Source: an uncultured Bacteroidales bacterium
Lineage (GTDB): Bacteria > Bacteroidota > Bacteroidia > Bacteroidales > WCHB1-69
Direction of reading: 5' to 3'
Length of the DNA: 51,556 nucleotides
Assembly (NCBI GenBank): GCA_947169105.1
Contig: CAMVOL010000016.1
Span: 1 to 51,556, forward strand
Shown: in pieces, positions 26,460 through 36,700 of the stretch
Layout: each line of letters starts with the position of its first letter
Position numbering within the stretch: the first letter of the stretch is position 1
Made by a program: the position numbers and the translations under genes
The notes under the pieces: model-generated
What the model was told of the DNA's origin: nothing
What the model saw: the letters and a program-made list of their open reading frames with translations, nothing else
Database searches by the model: none

Positions 26460-26476
26460 CTTATCTTCAGAAAGAT

Positions 26477-27397
26477 ATGCCTACTATCAGCGTTCAGGAT
26501 CTAAAAAAGAGCTACGGCCATATCCAAGCCCTGAAAGGGGTCTCCTTCGATGTGGAGGAGGGCGAAATTTTCGGTGTGGTCGGTCCTGACGGCGCAGGCA
26601 AGTCCACGCTCTTCAACATCCTGACTACCCTGCTGCTGCCCGACAGCGGCACCGCCACCGTCCTCGGCCGCGACCTGTTCAAGGAGTACCTCGAAATCCG
26701 CAAAAGCATCGGCTACCTGCCCGGCACCTTCTCCCTCTATCCCGACCTGACCGTGGAGGAGAACCTCATCTTCTTCGCCACCATGTACCAAAGCTCCATC
26801 CGCGAGAACATGTCCATCATCAAGCCAATTTGGAAACAGTTGATGCCCTTCAAGAAACGTCCTGCCGGCAAACTGTCGGGTGGTATGAAACAGAAGTTGG
26901 CCCTCTGCTGCGCCCTCATCCACAAGCCGACCCTGCTGTTCCTCGACGAGCCCACCACCGGCGTGGATCCCGTTTCCCGCAAGGAGTTCTGGGAAATCCT
27001 CGGCACCATCAAAACACAAGGAATTACCGTCGTCGTGTCCACGCCCTATATGGACGAGGCCACCCTCTGCGACCGTATCGCCCTCCTTCAGGAAGGCGAG
27101 TTCATCCGGATGGACACCCCTGCCAACATCATCAGCAGCTTCAAGGGCGAACTGGTCACGCTCCGTACCGACGACATCTTCAAGCTGCTCCGGAAAATGG
27201 CCGACTGCACACTCAACTGCACCTTCTACCCCTACGGCGAAAACCTGCACGTTATCTTCTACGACCCCATCACCACCGCCCTCCCCGCCTTCGAGGAGTT
27301 CCTCCGACAAAACGACATCATCTATAACAACCTCACCCAAATTGCCCCGACCATCGAGGACTGCTTCATAGAAGTAGCAAGTTCATCAGGTTCATAA
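26477..27397 (+). CDS. ABC transporter ATPase (first of the pair)
   Basis: 306 residues. Walker A is G-P-D-G-A-G-K-S-T at 36-44, the signature L-S-G-G-M-K-Q is near 133-139, Walker B L-L-F-L-D-E-P with Asp157-Glu158, and the D-loop G-V-D-P. The H-loop position reads S-T-P-Y-M, so the usual histidine is replaced by proline, which may weaken hydrolysis at one site. A C-terminal extension of about 90 residues follows. It matches the first half of YbhF, which in E. coli is one protein with two ABC domains. Confidence 0.88.
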   Translation: MPTISVQDLKKSYGHIQALKGVSFDVEEGEIFGVVGPDGAGKSTLFNILTTLLLPDSGTATVLGRDLFKEYLEIRKSIGYLPGTFSLYPDLTVEENLIFFATMYQSSIRENMSIIKPIWKQLMPFKKRPAGKLSGGMKQKLALCCALIHKPTLLFLDEPTTGVDPVSRKEFWEILGTIKTQGITVVVSTPYMDEATLCDRIALLQEGEFIRMDTPANIISSFKGELVTLRTDDIFKLLRKMADCTLNCTFYPYGENLHVIFYDPITTALPAFEEFLRQNDIIYNNLTQIAPTIEDCFIEVASSSGS

Positions 27398-27426
27398 AGT
27401 TAAAAGGTTTGAAAGTTTGAAAGTAG

Positions 27427-27446
27427 AGACGCGGTGTACCGCGTCT
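27427..27446. repeat. REP-like palindrome, copy 2
   Basis: The 20 bases are identical to 24941-24960. It lies between the two ABC ATPase genes, in a spacer of 129 bases. Confidence 0.65.
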
Positions 27447-27473
27447 AATAAATAGAAAACAATTCCTATAAAA

Positions 27474-27526
27474 CCCTGAAGGGGTGACAGATTATAAACG
27501 GGGATGTGAATCCCCGGAAAAGAACA
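27474..27526. repeat. Palindromic intergenic element before the second ATPase gene
   Basis: CCCTGAAGGGG is followed by a CGGGGATGTGAATCCCCG palindrome (about 27499-27516). It resembles repeated spacer elements of Bacteroidota genomes. A GTG inside it lies in frame with the next gene, but that extension is probably not translated. Confidence 0.45.
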
Positions 27527-28291
27527 ATGAAAGTCCGATTACCGTTCCGACCACAGCAAGCCATCGACACGCCCTATTCCATCCAGGTGGAGGGGCTGAC
27601 GAAGCGTTTTGGGGAGTTCACTGCCGTAAACCACATCAGTTTCGAGGTGAAGAAGGGGGAGATTTTCGGTTTCCTCGGAGCGAACGGTGCGGGAAAGACC
27701 ACTGCCATCCGTATGCTGTGCAGCCTGTTGCAACCGACCGAAGGGAAGGCGATGATCGCCGGCTACGACCTCGCGACGCAACCCAAGCTCATCAAACGGC
27801 ATATCGGCTATATGAGCCAGAAGTTCTCGCTGTACGACGACCTCACCATCTTCGAGAATATGCAGCTGTTCGGCACCATCTACGGAATTCCTCGCAAAGA
27901 ACTGAAAGACAGAATTTTCAGCCGGCTTGAGGATTTGCATTTGGCCGACAAGTCGAAGACGTTGGTCGCCTCCATCCCGTTAGGTTGGAAGCAGAAGCTG
28001 GCTTTCGCCACCGCCATGCTGCACCGTCCCGACATCGTGTTTCTGGACGAGCCCACCAGCGGCGTGGACCCGATCGTGCGGCGCGAGTTCTGGAACCTCA
28101 TCTATGAGGCCGCCTCCCACGGGGTCACCATCTTCGTCACCACCCACTATATGGACGAGGCCGAGTACTGCGGCCGCATCTCCATCATGTCGCACGGTGA
28201 GCTGAAACTCATCGGCACTCCCACCGAGCTGAAGGAGCAGATGCAGGTGGATTCTATCGAAAAAGTATTTGTCAAATATGTAGTAAGGTAG
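27527..28291 (+). CDS. ABC transporter ATPase (second of the pair)
   Basis: 254 residues from ATG 27527. A GTG at 27506 would add seven residues encoded by the palindromic spacer element and is not preferred. Walker A is G-A-N-G-A-G-K-T-T, Walker B I-V-F-L-D-E-P, then S-G-V-D-P and an intact H-loop (V-T-T-H-Y-M-D-E-A). The signature region reads S-I-P-L-G-W-K-Q-K and lacks the LSGGQ consensus, whereas the first ATPase has a good signature but a changed H-loop. This complementary loss suggests that the two act as an asymmetric heterodimer. Confidence 0.88.
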   Translation: MKVRLPFRPQQAIDTPYSIQVEGLTKRFGEFTAVNHISFEVKKGEIFGFLGANGAGKTTAIRMLCSLLQPTEGKAMIAGYDLATQPKLIKRHIGYMSQKFSLYDDLTIFENMQLFGTIYGIPRKELKDRIFSRLEDLHLADKSKTLVASIPLGWKQKLAFATAMLHRPDIVFLDEPTSGVDPIVRREFWNLIYEAASHGVTIFVTTHYMDEAEYCGRISIMSHGELKLIGTPTELKEQMQVDSIEKVFVKYVVR

Positions 28292-28293
28292 TT

Positions 28294-29391
28294 ATGAAAG
28301 AGTTACGACAGATACTGAAAAAAGAGTTCACCCACATTTTCCGTGACCGCATCACTCTGTTCCTCGTGCTGGCCATCCCGATCATGCTGGTGCTCCTCTT
28401 CGGCTTCACCATCAGCACCGACATTCACCACGCCACCATCTCCGTTCTCGACCTCTCGAACGACAGCCAGTCGAAGGCGCTGGTGGATAAAATCACCGCA
28501 TCGGGATATTTTGAAGTGGTCTCCTATCCGAAGTCGGAGCAAGAGATTGACAACGACTTCAAAGACAAGAATATAAAGTTAGCCATTATCATTCCCAGCG
28601 CGTTTGAGGAACAGCTCACCAATGAAAAGTTCGTCACCATCCAGATTATCAGCGACGTGTCGGACATGAACGTGGCCTCCATCCTCAACAACTACGTCAA
28701 GGCGATTCTCAACGACTTCACCAACGATTTCAACGGCACGGCCACGATGCCCATCGAGCTTTGTACACAGATGATGTATAACCCCGAAGCCAACAGCGTC
28801 TATATGTTCGTGCCGGGCATCATCACGCTGATTATGATTATTGTGACGGCGCTGATGTCGTCCATCACGCTGGCCCGCGAAGTGGAGACCGGCACCATGC
28901 GAATGCTGCTGATTGCGCCGGTCAACAAGGCGTGGGTGGTCGTCGGAAAGGTCATCCCTTACATGATTCTGTCGTTTATATCCACCATTACTATCATAGT
29001 AATCAGTGTATTGGTATTCAAAATGCCCATCAAGGGAAGCGTGTGGCTGCTGTTGGCGGTGTGTATCGTCTTCATGCTCACCTCCGCGTCGTTCGGCACG
29101 GCCATCTCCTCCTTGGTCAAGACGCAGATTGACGCCATGATGATCACGATGATGGGGCTGTTTCTGCCCACGGCACTGCTTTCGGGCTTCCTCTTCCCCA
29201 TCGACAACATGCCCTATTTCTTCCAGGTTCTGGCCAACATCTTCCCCGGAAAATGGTTCATCATCGCCATCAAGGACGTGATGCTCAAGGGGTCGGGATT
29301 CTTCGATATATGGCTCTATATGCTCATCCTTTTCGCGATGGCGGCTATTCTAATGACAGTCAGTTTAATTCGGTTGGATAAAAGAAGATAG
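28294..29391 (+). CDS. ABC-2 type permease (YbhS-like)
   Basis: 365 residues. One N-terminal helix (about 20-45: I-T-L-F-L-V-L-A-I-P-I-M-L-V-L-L-F-G-F), a soluble periplasmic domain of about 125 residues, then five helices from about 170, with the E-x-x-x-G-T-M-R-M-L-L segment of ABC-2 permeases. It starts two bases after the ATPase gene and ends two before the next permease gene. It forms the membrane channel of the exporter with that partner. The substrate is unknown. Confidence 0.9.
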   Translation: MKELRQILKKEFTHIFRDRITLFLVLAIPIMLVLLFGFTISTDIHHATISVLDLSNDSQSKALVDKITASGYFEVVSYPKSEQEIDNDFKDKNIKLAIIIPSAFEEQLTNEKFVTIQIISDVSDMNVASILNNYVKAILNDFTNDFNGTATMPIELCTQMMYNPEANSVYMFVPGIITLIMIIVTALMSSITLAREVETGTMRMLLIAPVNKAWVVVGKVIPYMILSFISTITIIVISVLVFKMPIKGSVWLLLAVCIVFMLTSASFGTAISSLVKTQIDAMMITMMGLFLPTALLSGFLFPIDNMPYFFQVLANIFPGKWFIIAIKDVMLKGSGFFDIWLYMLILFAMAAILMTVSLIRLDKRR

Positions 29392-29393
29392 TT

Positions 29394-30512
29394 ATGCGGG
29401 TCATTCTTATACTGATAAAAAAAGAGTTTTTGCAGGTTTTCCGCAACTCGCTGCTGTGGAAGATCCTGTTGCTAGCTCCGCTTGCCGAATTTCTACTGTT
29501 CCCTTATACCGCCGATTACGAAATCAAGAATGTCCACATCGCCTTCGTCGATCACGACCGGTCGCAGATGACCAGCGACATCCTTTCCAAGTTTTCCGCT
29601 TCGCAATACTTTATCAATCACGGGATTGTGAATTCACGTACGGATGCGGAGGATATGATGCAGGCGGACGAAATCGACTTCATCATCGAGTTCCCTGCCG
29701 ACTTCGAGCGGTCGGTGATTACGCAGGAGCCGACCAAGATCGGCATTACCGCCAACGCCATCAACACGGTGAAGGCGGGACTCGGCAGCGAATATGTGCA
29801 GCGGGTGCTCGCCGACTACCTGATGGGGATGTCCGAAAACGCGCAAAACCCGCTCCAGCCGCAAGTGGCCCAGTTGGTGACGACCAACGTCTATTGGTTC
29901 AACGAGCAGATGAACTACAAGAACGTCATCGTGCCGGGACTGCTGATTATCCTCGTTACCCTCATCGGCGCCTATATCACAGCCCTTAACATTGTGAGGG
30001 AAAAAGAGTTAGGAACGATTGAACAGGTGAATGTCACTCCCATCAAAAAGTGGCAGTTTTTGTTGGGCAAGATGATACCTTTCTGGATTTTGGGGATGGC
30101 AGAATTTTGTATAGGATTGGTTATCATGAAGTTGGTGTTCGGCATCAGCATACAGGGAAGTCTGTTGCTGCTGTTGGGACTCACGGCGGTCTATCTTCTG
30201 GTGATGTTGGGGCTCGGCTTCTTCATCTCCAGCGTGTCGCGCAACCAGTTGCAGGCGATGTTCATCGTCTTCTTCCTGTTCATCCTCTTTGTGATGCTGA
30301 GCGGCACGTTCACGCCGGTGGAAGGCATGCCCGACTGGGCCGAATACCTCAACTATTTCAACCCTATGTCCTTCTTTATGAGTGCGATGAAGACGGTGAT
30401 TCTGAAAGGCAGCACTGTGGATAACATCCGAGACCAGTTCATTGCCCTATCGGTGATGGCGGTGATCCTGAACACGGCGGCGCTCCTCTCCTACCGGGAC
30501 AAAGTTCAATAA
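29394..30512 (+). CDS. ABC-2 type permease (YbhR-like)
   Basis: 372 residues with the same layout as the preceding permease: an N-terminal helix near 20-36, a large soluble loop (about 40-175), then five helices. The R-E-K-E-L-G-T-I-E-Q-V-N-V-T-P motif precedes helix 3, and F-V-M-L-S-G-T-F-T-P-V-E-G-M-P lies between late helices, both usual in this family. Together with the adaptor and two ATPases it makes a complete inner-membrane exporter. Confidence 0.9.
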   Translation: MRVILILIKKEFLQVFRNSLLWKILLLAPLAEFLLFPYTADYEIKNVHIAFVDHDRSQMTSDILSKFSASQYFINHGIVNSRTDAEDMMQADEIDFIIEFPADFERSVITQEPTKIGITANAINTVKAGLGSEYVQRVLADYLMGMSENAQNPLQPQVAQLVTTNVYWFNEQMNYKNVIVPGLLIILVTLIGAYITALNIVREKELGTIEQVNVTPIKKWQFLLGKMIPFWILGMAEFCIGLVIMKLVFGISIQGSLLLLLGLTAVYLLVMLGLGFFISSVSRNQLQAMFIVFFLFILFVMLSGTFTPVEGMPDWAEYLNYFNPMSFFMSAMKTVILKGSTVDNIRDQFIALSVMAVILNTAALLSYRDKVQ

Positions 30513-30528
30513 TTGCAAATACAAAAAT

Positions 30529-30741
30529 ATGTGTGGAACTCCTATATTAGAAGTCGTTCTCGTAATAATCTTCATATTGATAGTTTATACAGGGCTTGCC
30601 GTACTTAATGGATTTATCGCCCGCAAAAGGAAGCATTCGTTCTTCATTTGGATGCTTATCTCTCTCTGCATTATGCCACCCATAGCTTTAATCGCCATTT
30701 TGGCTTTATGCAGAGAGGACAACACCCATAAAATCCCTTAA
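30529..30741 (+). CDS. Small two-helix membrane protein, function unknown
   Basis: 70 residues. Two hydrophobic helices (about 7-28 and 38-60) are joined by the basic loop A-R-K-R-K-H-S. I recognise no family. It starts 16 bases after the last permease gene, so it may be part of the exporter operon. Its stop lies three bases from the stop of the giant convergent gene. The ATG at 30529 has a plausible AT-rich upstream context. Confidence 0.55.
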   Translation: MCGTPILEVVLVIIFILIVYTGLAVLNGFIARKRKHSFFIWMLISLCIMPPIALIAILALCREDNTHKIP

Positions 30742-30744
30742 TCT

Positions 30745-33700
30745 CTATTTCCTTATCACTTTCTTCGTGATGATAACGTTGCCGTCTGAAACGATGCGCA
30801 GCAGATACATTCCCGAAGGTCTTTGAGAAAGGTCTATTTCAACCTCATCGGCTTCGGCATATTTACGAAGAAGCAGCTTGCCTTGGGCATCAAACAGCTG
30901 GATTTCAACACTATGAATACATGGAAGCTGGATGTGGCAGACATTCTCCACCGGGTTGGGCCATACCGAAATTTCCTCGTTCGCCGTAGCTTCTTCCACA
31001 CCCACCACTTGGAGGTGCGCCACAATGGTGTGATTGGCCTCCACATGATGGAAGGTGTAGGTTGTGACAGCCCCCTGACTTACGCCATCCACCTCAACAT
31101 CAACCACTTGATAACCAGGGAATGGCTCAATATTGAAAGTCTGATCCGCACCATAGGTCACCTCTATCTGTCCATAAGGTGTGATATGGCCTGCATCAAT
31201 GGGATCAATGGAAGAGGTGATGATATACACATTAGGTGAGAAGATGACCTCAATCGTATGATTTTCATGTATATTATAGAAGGTATAGTCACCACTTGTC
31301 GGCGTTCCAAGACTTTCCCCGTCCACAATGAGATTCTCCACGTACCAGCCCTCGTCTGGAGTGAACGAGACGGTAACTTGTGCATCACATGGCGTATAGA
31401 TGGTGTCAGAGGGATTTATCGTACCGTTACCTTCTTTTGTGGCCACAACAACGAACTGATCACGCGACAAATAGAAGACGATATTCTTGCTTTCATGAAT
31501 GTTTTCAATCCGAATCTCCTCAACGTTCTCCATTCTGATGCCATTAACGGCAATAGAATCAACGTGATAACAATCGAACAAGGGAATTGTGACCAGTGTA
31601 TCCGTACTGCACGGCAAATTATGAATGGTGTCAAAGAACAACCCTTCATCTTCATTGGCAACTGAAACAAAAACGTTATAAGAGAGTTGCGTAAAGAAGG
31701 CTTCAATTTCCTGATTTTCAGAGATATTTAAAATCTCGTACGATGTCACTGCGCCCACATTTTCACCATTCACAATTACAGAATCGATGCGGTAGCAATC
31801 CTCTGCGGTGATTTCGATGGTGACATCCGAACCGTAGTTCACGGTGGTGTCGGTCGGTGTGACACGGCCACCTTCGCCCGCCGTCGACGTAATCACAAAT
31901 TGTGCAAGAGAGAACAACGGCTGTATCGAGTGGTTTGTAGTGATATCGGTCAGCAACAAGGTGTCAGCAGCGGCCAATGTATCACCATCCAAGACCACAC
32001 CGCTCACATAATAGCCATCATTTGGTGTGAAACGGAAGGTGAAATCGGAGCCGCAAGGTACCGTCGTCGCGACATCGGGGACGATTGTTCCGCCATCGCT
32101 TGCAACGGGTGTCAATGTATATTCCCGTAATACGAAAGTGGCGGAAAGTGTGTGTGCTTCCTCCACGTTTTCAAAAGCGTAGGAAGACACCGCGCCCACT
32201 ACAACCCCATCAATCGTCACATTTTCAATATCATAACATTCATCAGGAATGATTTCGACATTCAAATCCGAACCACAGATGACCGTTGTATCACCCGTGG
32301 GCGTGACGTGTCCACCCTCATCCGCTGAAAGCGAAAGCTGGTAGGTCCTTTCAGAGAAATAGGCTGCAACTATCTGGTCTGTATGGATATTTTCAATTTG
32401 GTACGATGTAACCGCACCTACATTCGTGCCGTTCACCACCACCGAATCAATGTGATAACAAATGTCGGACACAACGGTAAGTTCCACCGCATTACCGCAA
32501 ACAACCCGGTCAGTATCAATTGTAACACGTCCATGTTCAGGCGTGACGACCTCTACCGTATATTCGTTCCGCACAAACGTGGCCGTCAGCGTGTGGTCGC
32601 CGTCGATGCTACTGAACGTGTATCTGCCTATCGAACCCACATACACACCGTCGGCAAAGACGGAATCAATACTATAGCAATCCGCTGCGGTGATTTCGAT
32701 GGTGACATCCGAGCCGTAGTTCACGGTGGTGTCGGACGGAGTGACGATTCCACCCTCACCCGCCGTCGTCGTCACATGATATTCGTTGATGGCGAACTGG
32801 GCGGTAATCAAATGATTGGCACGGACATTAGAGAACACATACGTTTCAGCAGGTTCTACAGAAACCCTATCCACAATCAATTCGGCAATATGATACCCCT
32901 CTTCCGGACGAATATCATAGCGGATACTGTCACCGCAATTCACCAGTGTCATATTCGACGGGGTAATGGTGCCATACTGCGGCACAGGGAACACACTAAT
33001 CGTATATTCATTCATTGCAAAGGTAGCCGTCAGCGTGTGGTTACTTTCCACATTCTCAAAGGTATAGGATGATATACCACCCACATACACATCATCAACA
33101 AATACGGAGTCAATATGATAGCAGTCATCAGCAGTGACTTCAATCGTGACTGTGTCCCCGTAGGAGGCTTCCACCAACGACGGAGACACGACGCCACCGG
33201 CTCCTGCCGTAGCCGTAATCTCGAATTCGTTAATGGCGAACCTTGCAACAATGGTATGGTTTGCACGAATGTTCTCAAAAGTATGACTGTATGCCAATGG
33301 GCTGCTTGCTCCGTCCACCTGCAGTGCAGCGAGATGCCAACCGTCGGCCGGGGTAATTGTATAGGTGATGCTTTCACCGCAATTCACCGTCATCGTGCCG
33401 ACAGGCGAAATCGTGCCGTTGCCTTCGACCGAAGCCGTAATCTCGTAACCGTTCTGCACAAACGTGGCCGTCAGCGTGTGGTCGCCATCGATGCCACTGA
33501 ACGTGTAGCTGTCCACCAAACCCACATACACACCGTCGGCAAAGACGGAGTCGATACGATAGCAATCCGCTGCGGTGATGCCAATGGTGACATCCGAGCC
33601 ATAGTTCACGATGGTGTCGGACGGTGTGACACGGCCACCTTCGCCCGCCATCGCCATCACCCTGTATTCATTGAGGACGAATTGGGCGGTAATCGTGTGG

Positions 33701-36700
33701 TTGCCACGCACATCCGTAAATGTGTAGCTGTCGGTGGCTTCCACCGGTTCGCCGTCCACACGCACCTCCGTCAGATGCCAGCCCGTGGCAGGCGCAAACG
33801 AATAGGTGGCGTTGTCACCGCACTGCACCGTCGTCGTGCCGACAGGCGAAATCGTGCCGTTGCCCTCGACTGTGGCCGTAATCTCGTAACCGTTCCGCAC
33901 AAACGTGGCCGTCAGTGTGTGGTCGCCGTCGATGCCGCTGAACGTGTAGCTGCCTACCGAACCCACATACACACCGTCGGCAAAGACGGAGTCGATACGA
34001 TAGCAATCCGCTGCGGTGATGCCGATGGTGACATCCGAGCCGTAGTTCACGGTGGTGTCGGACGGAGTGACACTGCCACCCTCGCCCGCCGTCGCCATCA
34101 CCCTGTATTCGTTAAGGACGAACTGGGCGGTAATCGTGTGGTTGCCACGCACATCCGTAAATGTGTAGGTGCTGGTGGAATCAACAGATTCGTCATCCAC
34201 TAGCAGGCCCGTCAGATGCCAGCCCGTGGCAGGCGCAAACGAATAGGTGGCATTATCGCCGCATAGCGCCGTCGTCGTGCCACTGGGCGAAATTGTGCCA
34301 TTGCCCTCGATCGAAGCCGTGATTTCGTAACCATTCCGTACGAAAGTGGCCGTCAGCGTATGGGCGCCGTCGATGCCACTGAACGTGTAGCTGCCTACCG
34401 CACCCACATACACACCGTCGGCAAAGACGGAGTCGATACGATAGCAATCCACTGCGGTGATTTCGATGGTGACATCCGATCCGTAGTTCACGGTGGTGTC
34501 GGACGGAGTGATACGGCCGCCATCGCCCGCCGTCGCCGTCACCCGATATTCGTTGAGGACGAATTGGGCGGTAATCGTGTGGTTGCCCCGTACATCCGTA
34601 AACGTGTAGGTGCTGGTGGAATCTACCGCTTCGCCATCCACCAGCAGACCCGTCAGGTGCCAGCCCGCAGCAGGCGCAAACGAATAGGTGGCGTTATCGC
34701 CGCATAGCACCGTCGTCGTGCCGACAGGCGAAATCGTGCCGTTGCCCTCGACCGAAGCCGTAATCTCATAGTCGTTCCGTGCGAAAGTGGCCGACAAAGT
34801 GTGGTCGGCGGTGACATTATCAAAAGTGTAGGATTCCACCGCGCCCACATAAGCGCCGTCGGCAAATACCGAGTCGATGTGGTAACAAGCGGCGGCATTG
34901 ATACTGATAGTGACATCCTCACCGTAGGAGGCTTCCGAAACGGCCGGGGTCACCGAGCCGCCGTCACCCGCCGTCGCCGTCACACTATATTCGTTGATGG
35001 AAAATTGGGCGGTAATCGTGTGGCTGCCACGCACATCCGTAAACGTGTAGGTATCTGTGGCTTCCACAGGTTCGTCGTCCACACGCACCTCCGTCAGATG
35101 CCAGCCCGTGGCAGGCGCAAACGAATAGGTGGCGTTGTCGCCGCATAGCACCGTCGTCGTGCCGACAGGCGAAATCGTGCCTTCGCCTTCGACCGAAGCC
35201 GTGATTTCGTAGTCATTCCGTACGAAAGTGGCCGACAATGTGTGGGGTTCCGTCACATTATTGAATGTATGGGTCGGATAGGCACCCACATAACTACCGT
35301 CGGCGAACACCGAATCAATATGGTAGCAATCATCGGCGGTAATTGTAATGGTTTGTCTTCCACCATATTCCACAACAGCCATATCAGGAGAGACACTACC
35401 GCCGTCGCCTGCCGTCGCTGTGATTTCGTAACGGATACGCGCGAACAGTGGCTTCACCGTGTGGTTGCCCGTAATATTTTCAAAACGATAGTAATTAGCG
35501 GCCTCCAACGTATCACCATCCACAATGACGGCACTGATGAAATAACCCGTATTCGGCTCAAAATTAAAAGTATAGGATGAATCACAGGGTACAGAAACCG
35601 TCACATTCGGAGTGATGCTTCCACCCGTGCTTGCCAGCGGGGTCAGGACAAAATCCTTACGCACGAAAACCGCACTCACCGTATGTGTTTCCCTCACATT
35701 CTCAAATAGATAGTAATCGACCGCACCCCTATCAAGCCCGTCCACAAAAATGGACACAATGTCATGGCAATCGTCCGGCGTGATGGTAACAGCCAGACTT
35801 TCGCCACACAGAACCACCGTGTCACCTACAGGTGCAATCGCACCGCCATCACCCGCAACCATATTGACATTATAACTCTTTTGCGAGAAGAAGGCACGGA
35901 TTGTCTGATTCCCAAGAGAATCGGTGCAATACAACGAGCAGGTGGATATGGCACCTCTATTCTCATCATTAACAATCACTGAATCAATAATATAACATTC
36001 ATCTGGAAGAATAGTGTAGGTCTGCTGTGAACCGCAGGCGACCGTCATCGTGCCAGAAGGTTCAATCCGGCCTCCATTTCCTGCGGAAGAGACAAACTGA
36101 TGCTCATTTTGCGAGAAATAAGCTATAATTATTTGATTTTCAGAAATATTTTCAAAAGTATAGGATGCAACTGCACCGTTATTCACCCCATTAACCACCA
36201 CAGAGTCAAGCGAGTTACATTCGGCAGGGGTAATCGTGCATATACGGGTTTCTCCACATAAGACCGTGGACGAACCCTCCAACAGAATTTGCCCGTTTCC
36301 TTCTTCACGGATGACAATCTCAAATTCATCCTTTGAAAAATATGCCTTAATATTCTGGTTTTCAGTAATATTTTCAAACAAATATGAAGTAATCACCCCT
36401 CTGTTCACACCATTGACCACCACCGAATCAATGGAATAGCAGGCCTCTGGTGTTATGGCGCAGGTCAGGCTTTCGTTACAAAGGACTTCTGTAGTCCCAT
36501 CCGGCTCAATTCTACCACCTTCCGTCACCTCAGAAGCCACGGTGTATCTGTTTTGCGAGAAGAAAGCCCGGACTGTTTGGTCGGCCTGATTACTGGACAG
36601 GACCAACGAAGAGACAGCTCCCACATTTTCACCATTCACCAGCACAGAATCAACCGTATGGCAATCATAACCAATCGGGATGGAGAGCGTTTCACCGCAA

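Noticed and set aside
27506..27526. GTG start giving a longer second ABC ATPase
   Set aside because: The added residues are encoded by a palindromic spacer element; the ATG at 27527 is more natural.
32383..34203. Long plus-strand open frames opposite the giant gene
   Set aside because: They are low-complexity antisense images (His/Arg-rich, periodic) of the B-repeat codons, with no start context and no family resemblance.
33230..35430. 441-bp repeats as a CRISPR or mobile element
   Set aside because: The units are in frame, encode two protein repeats each, and have no spacers or terminal repeats.
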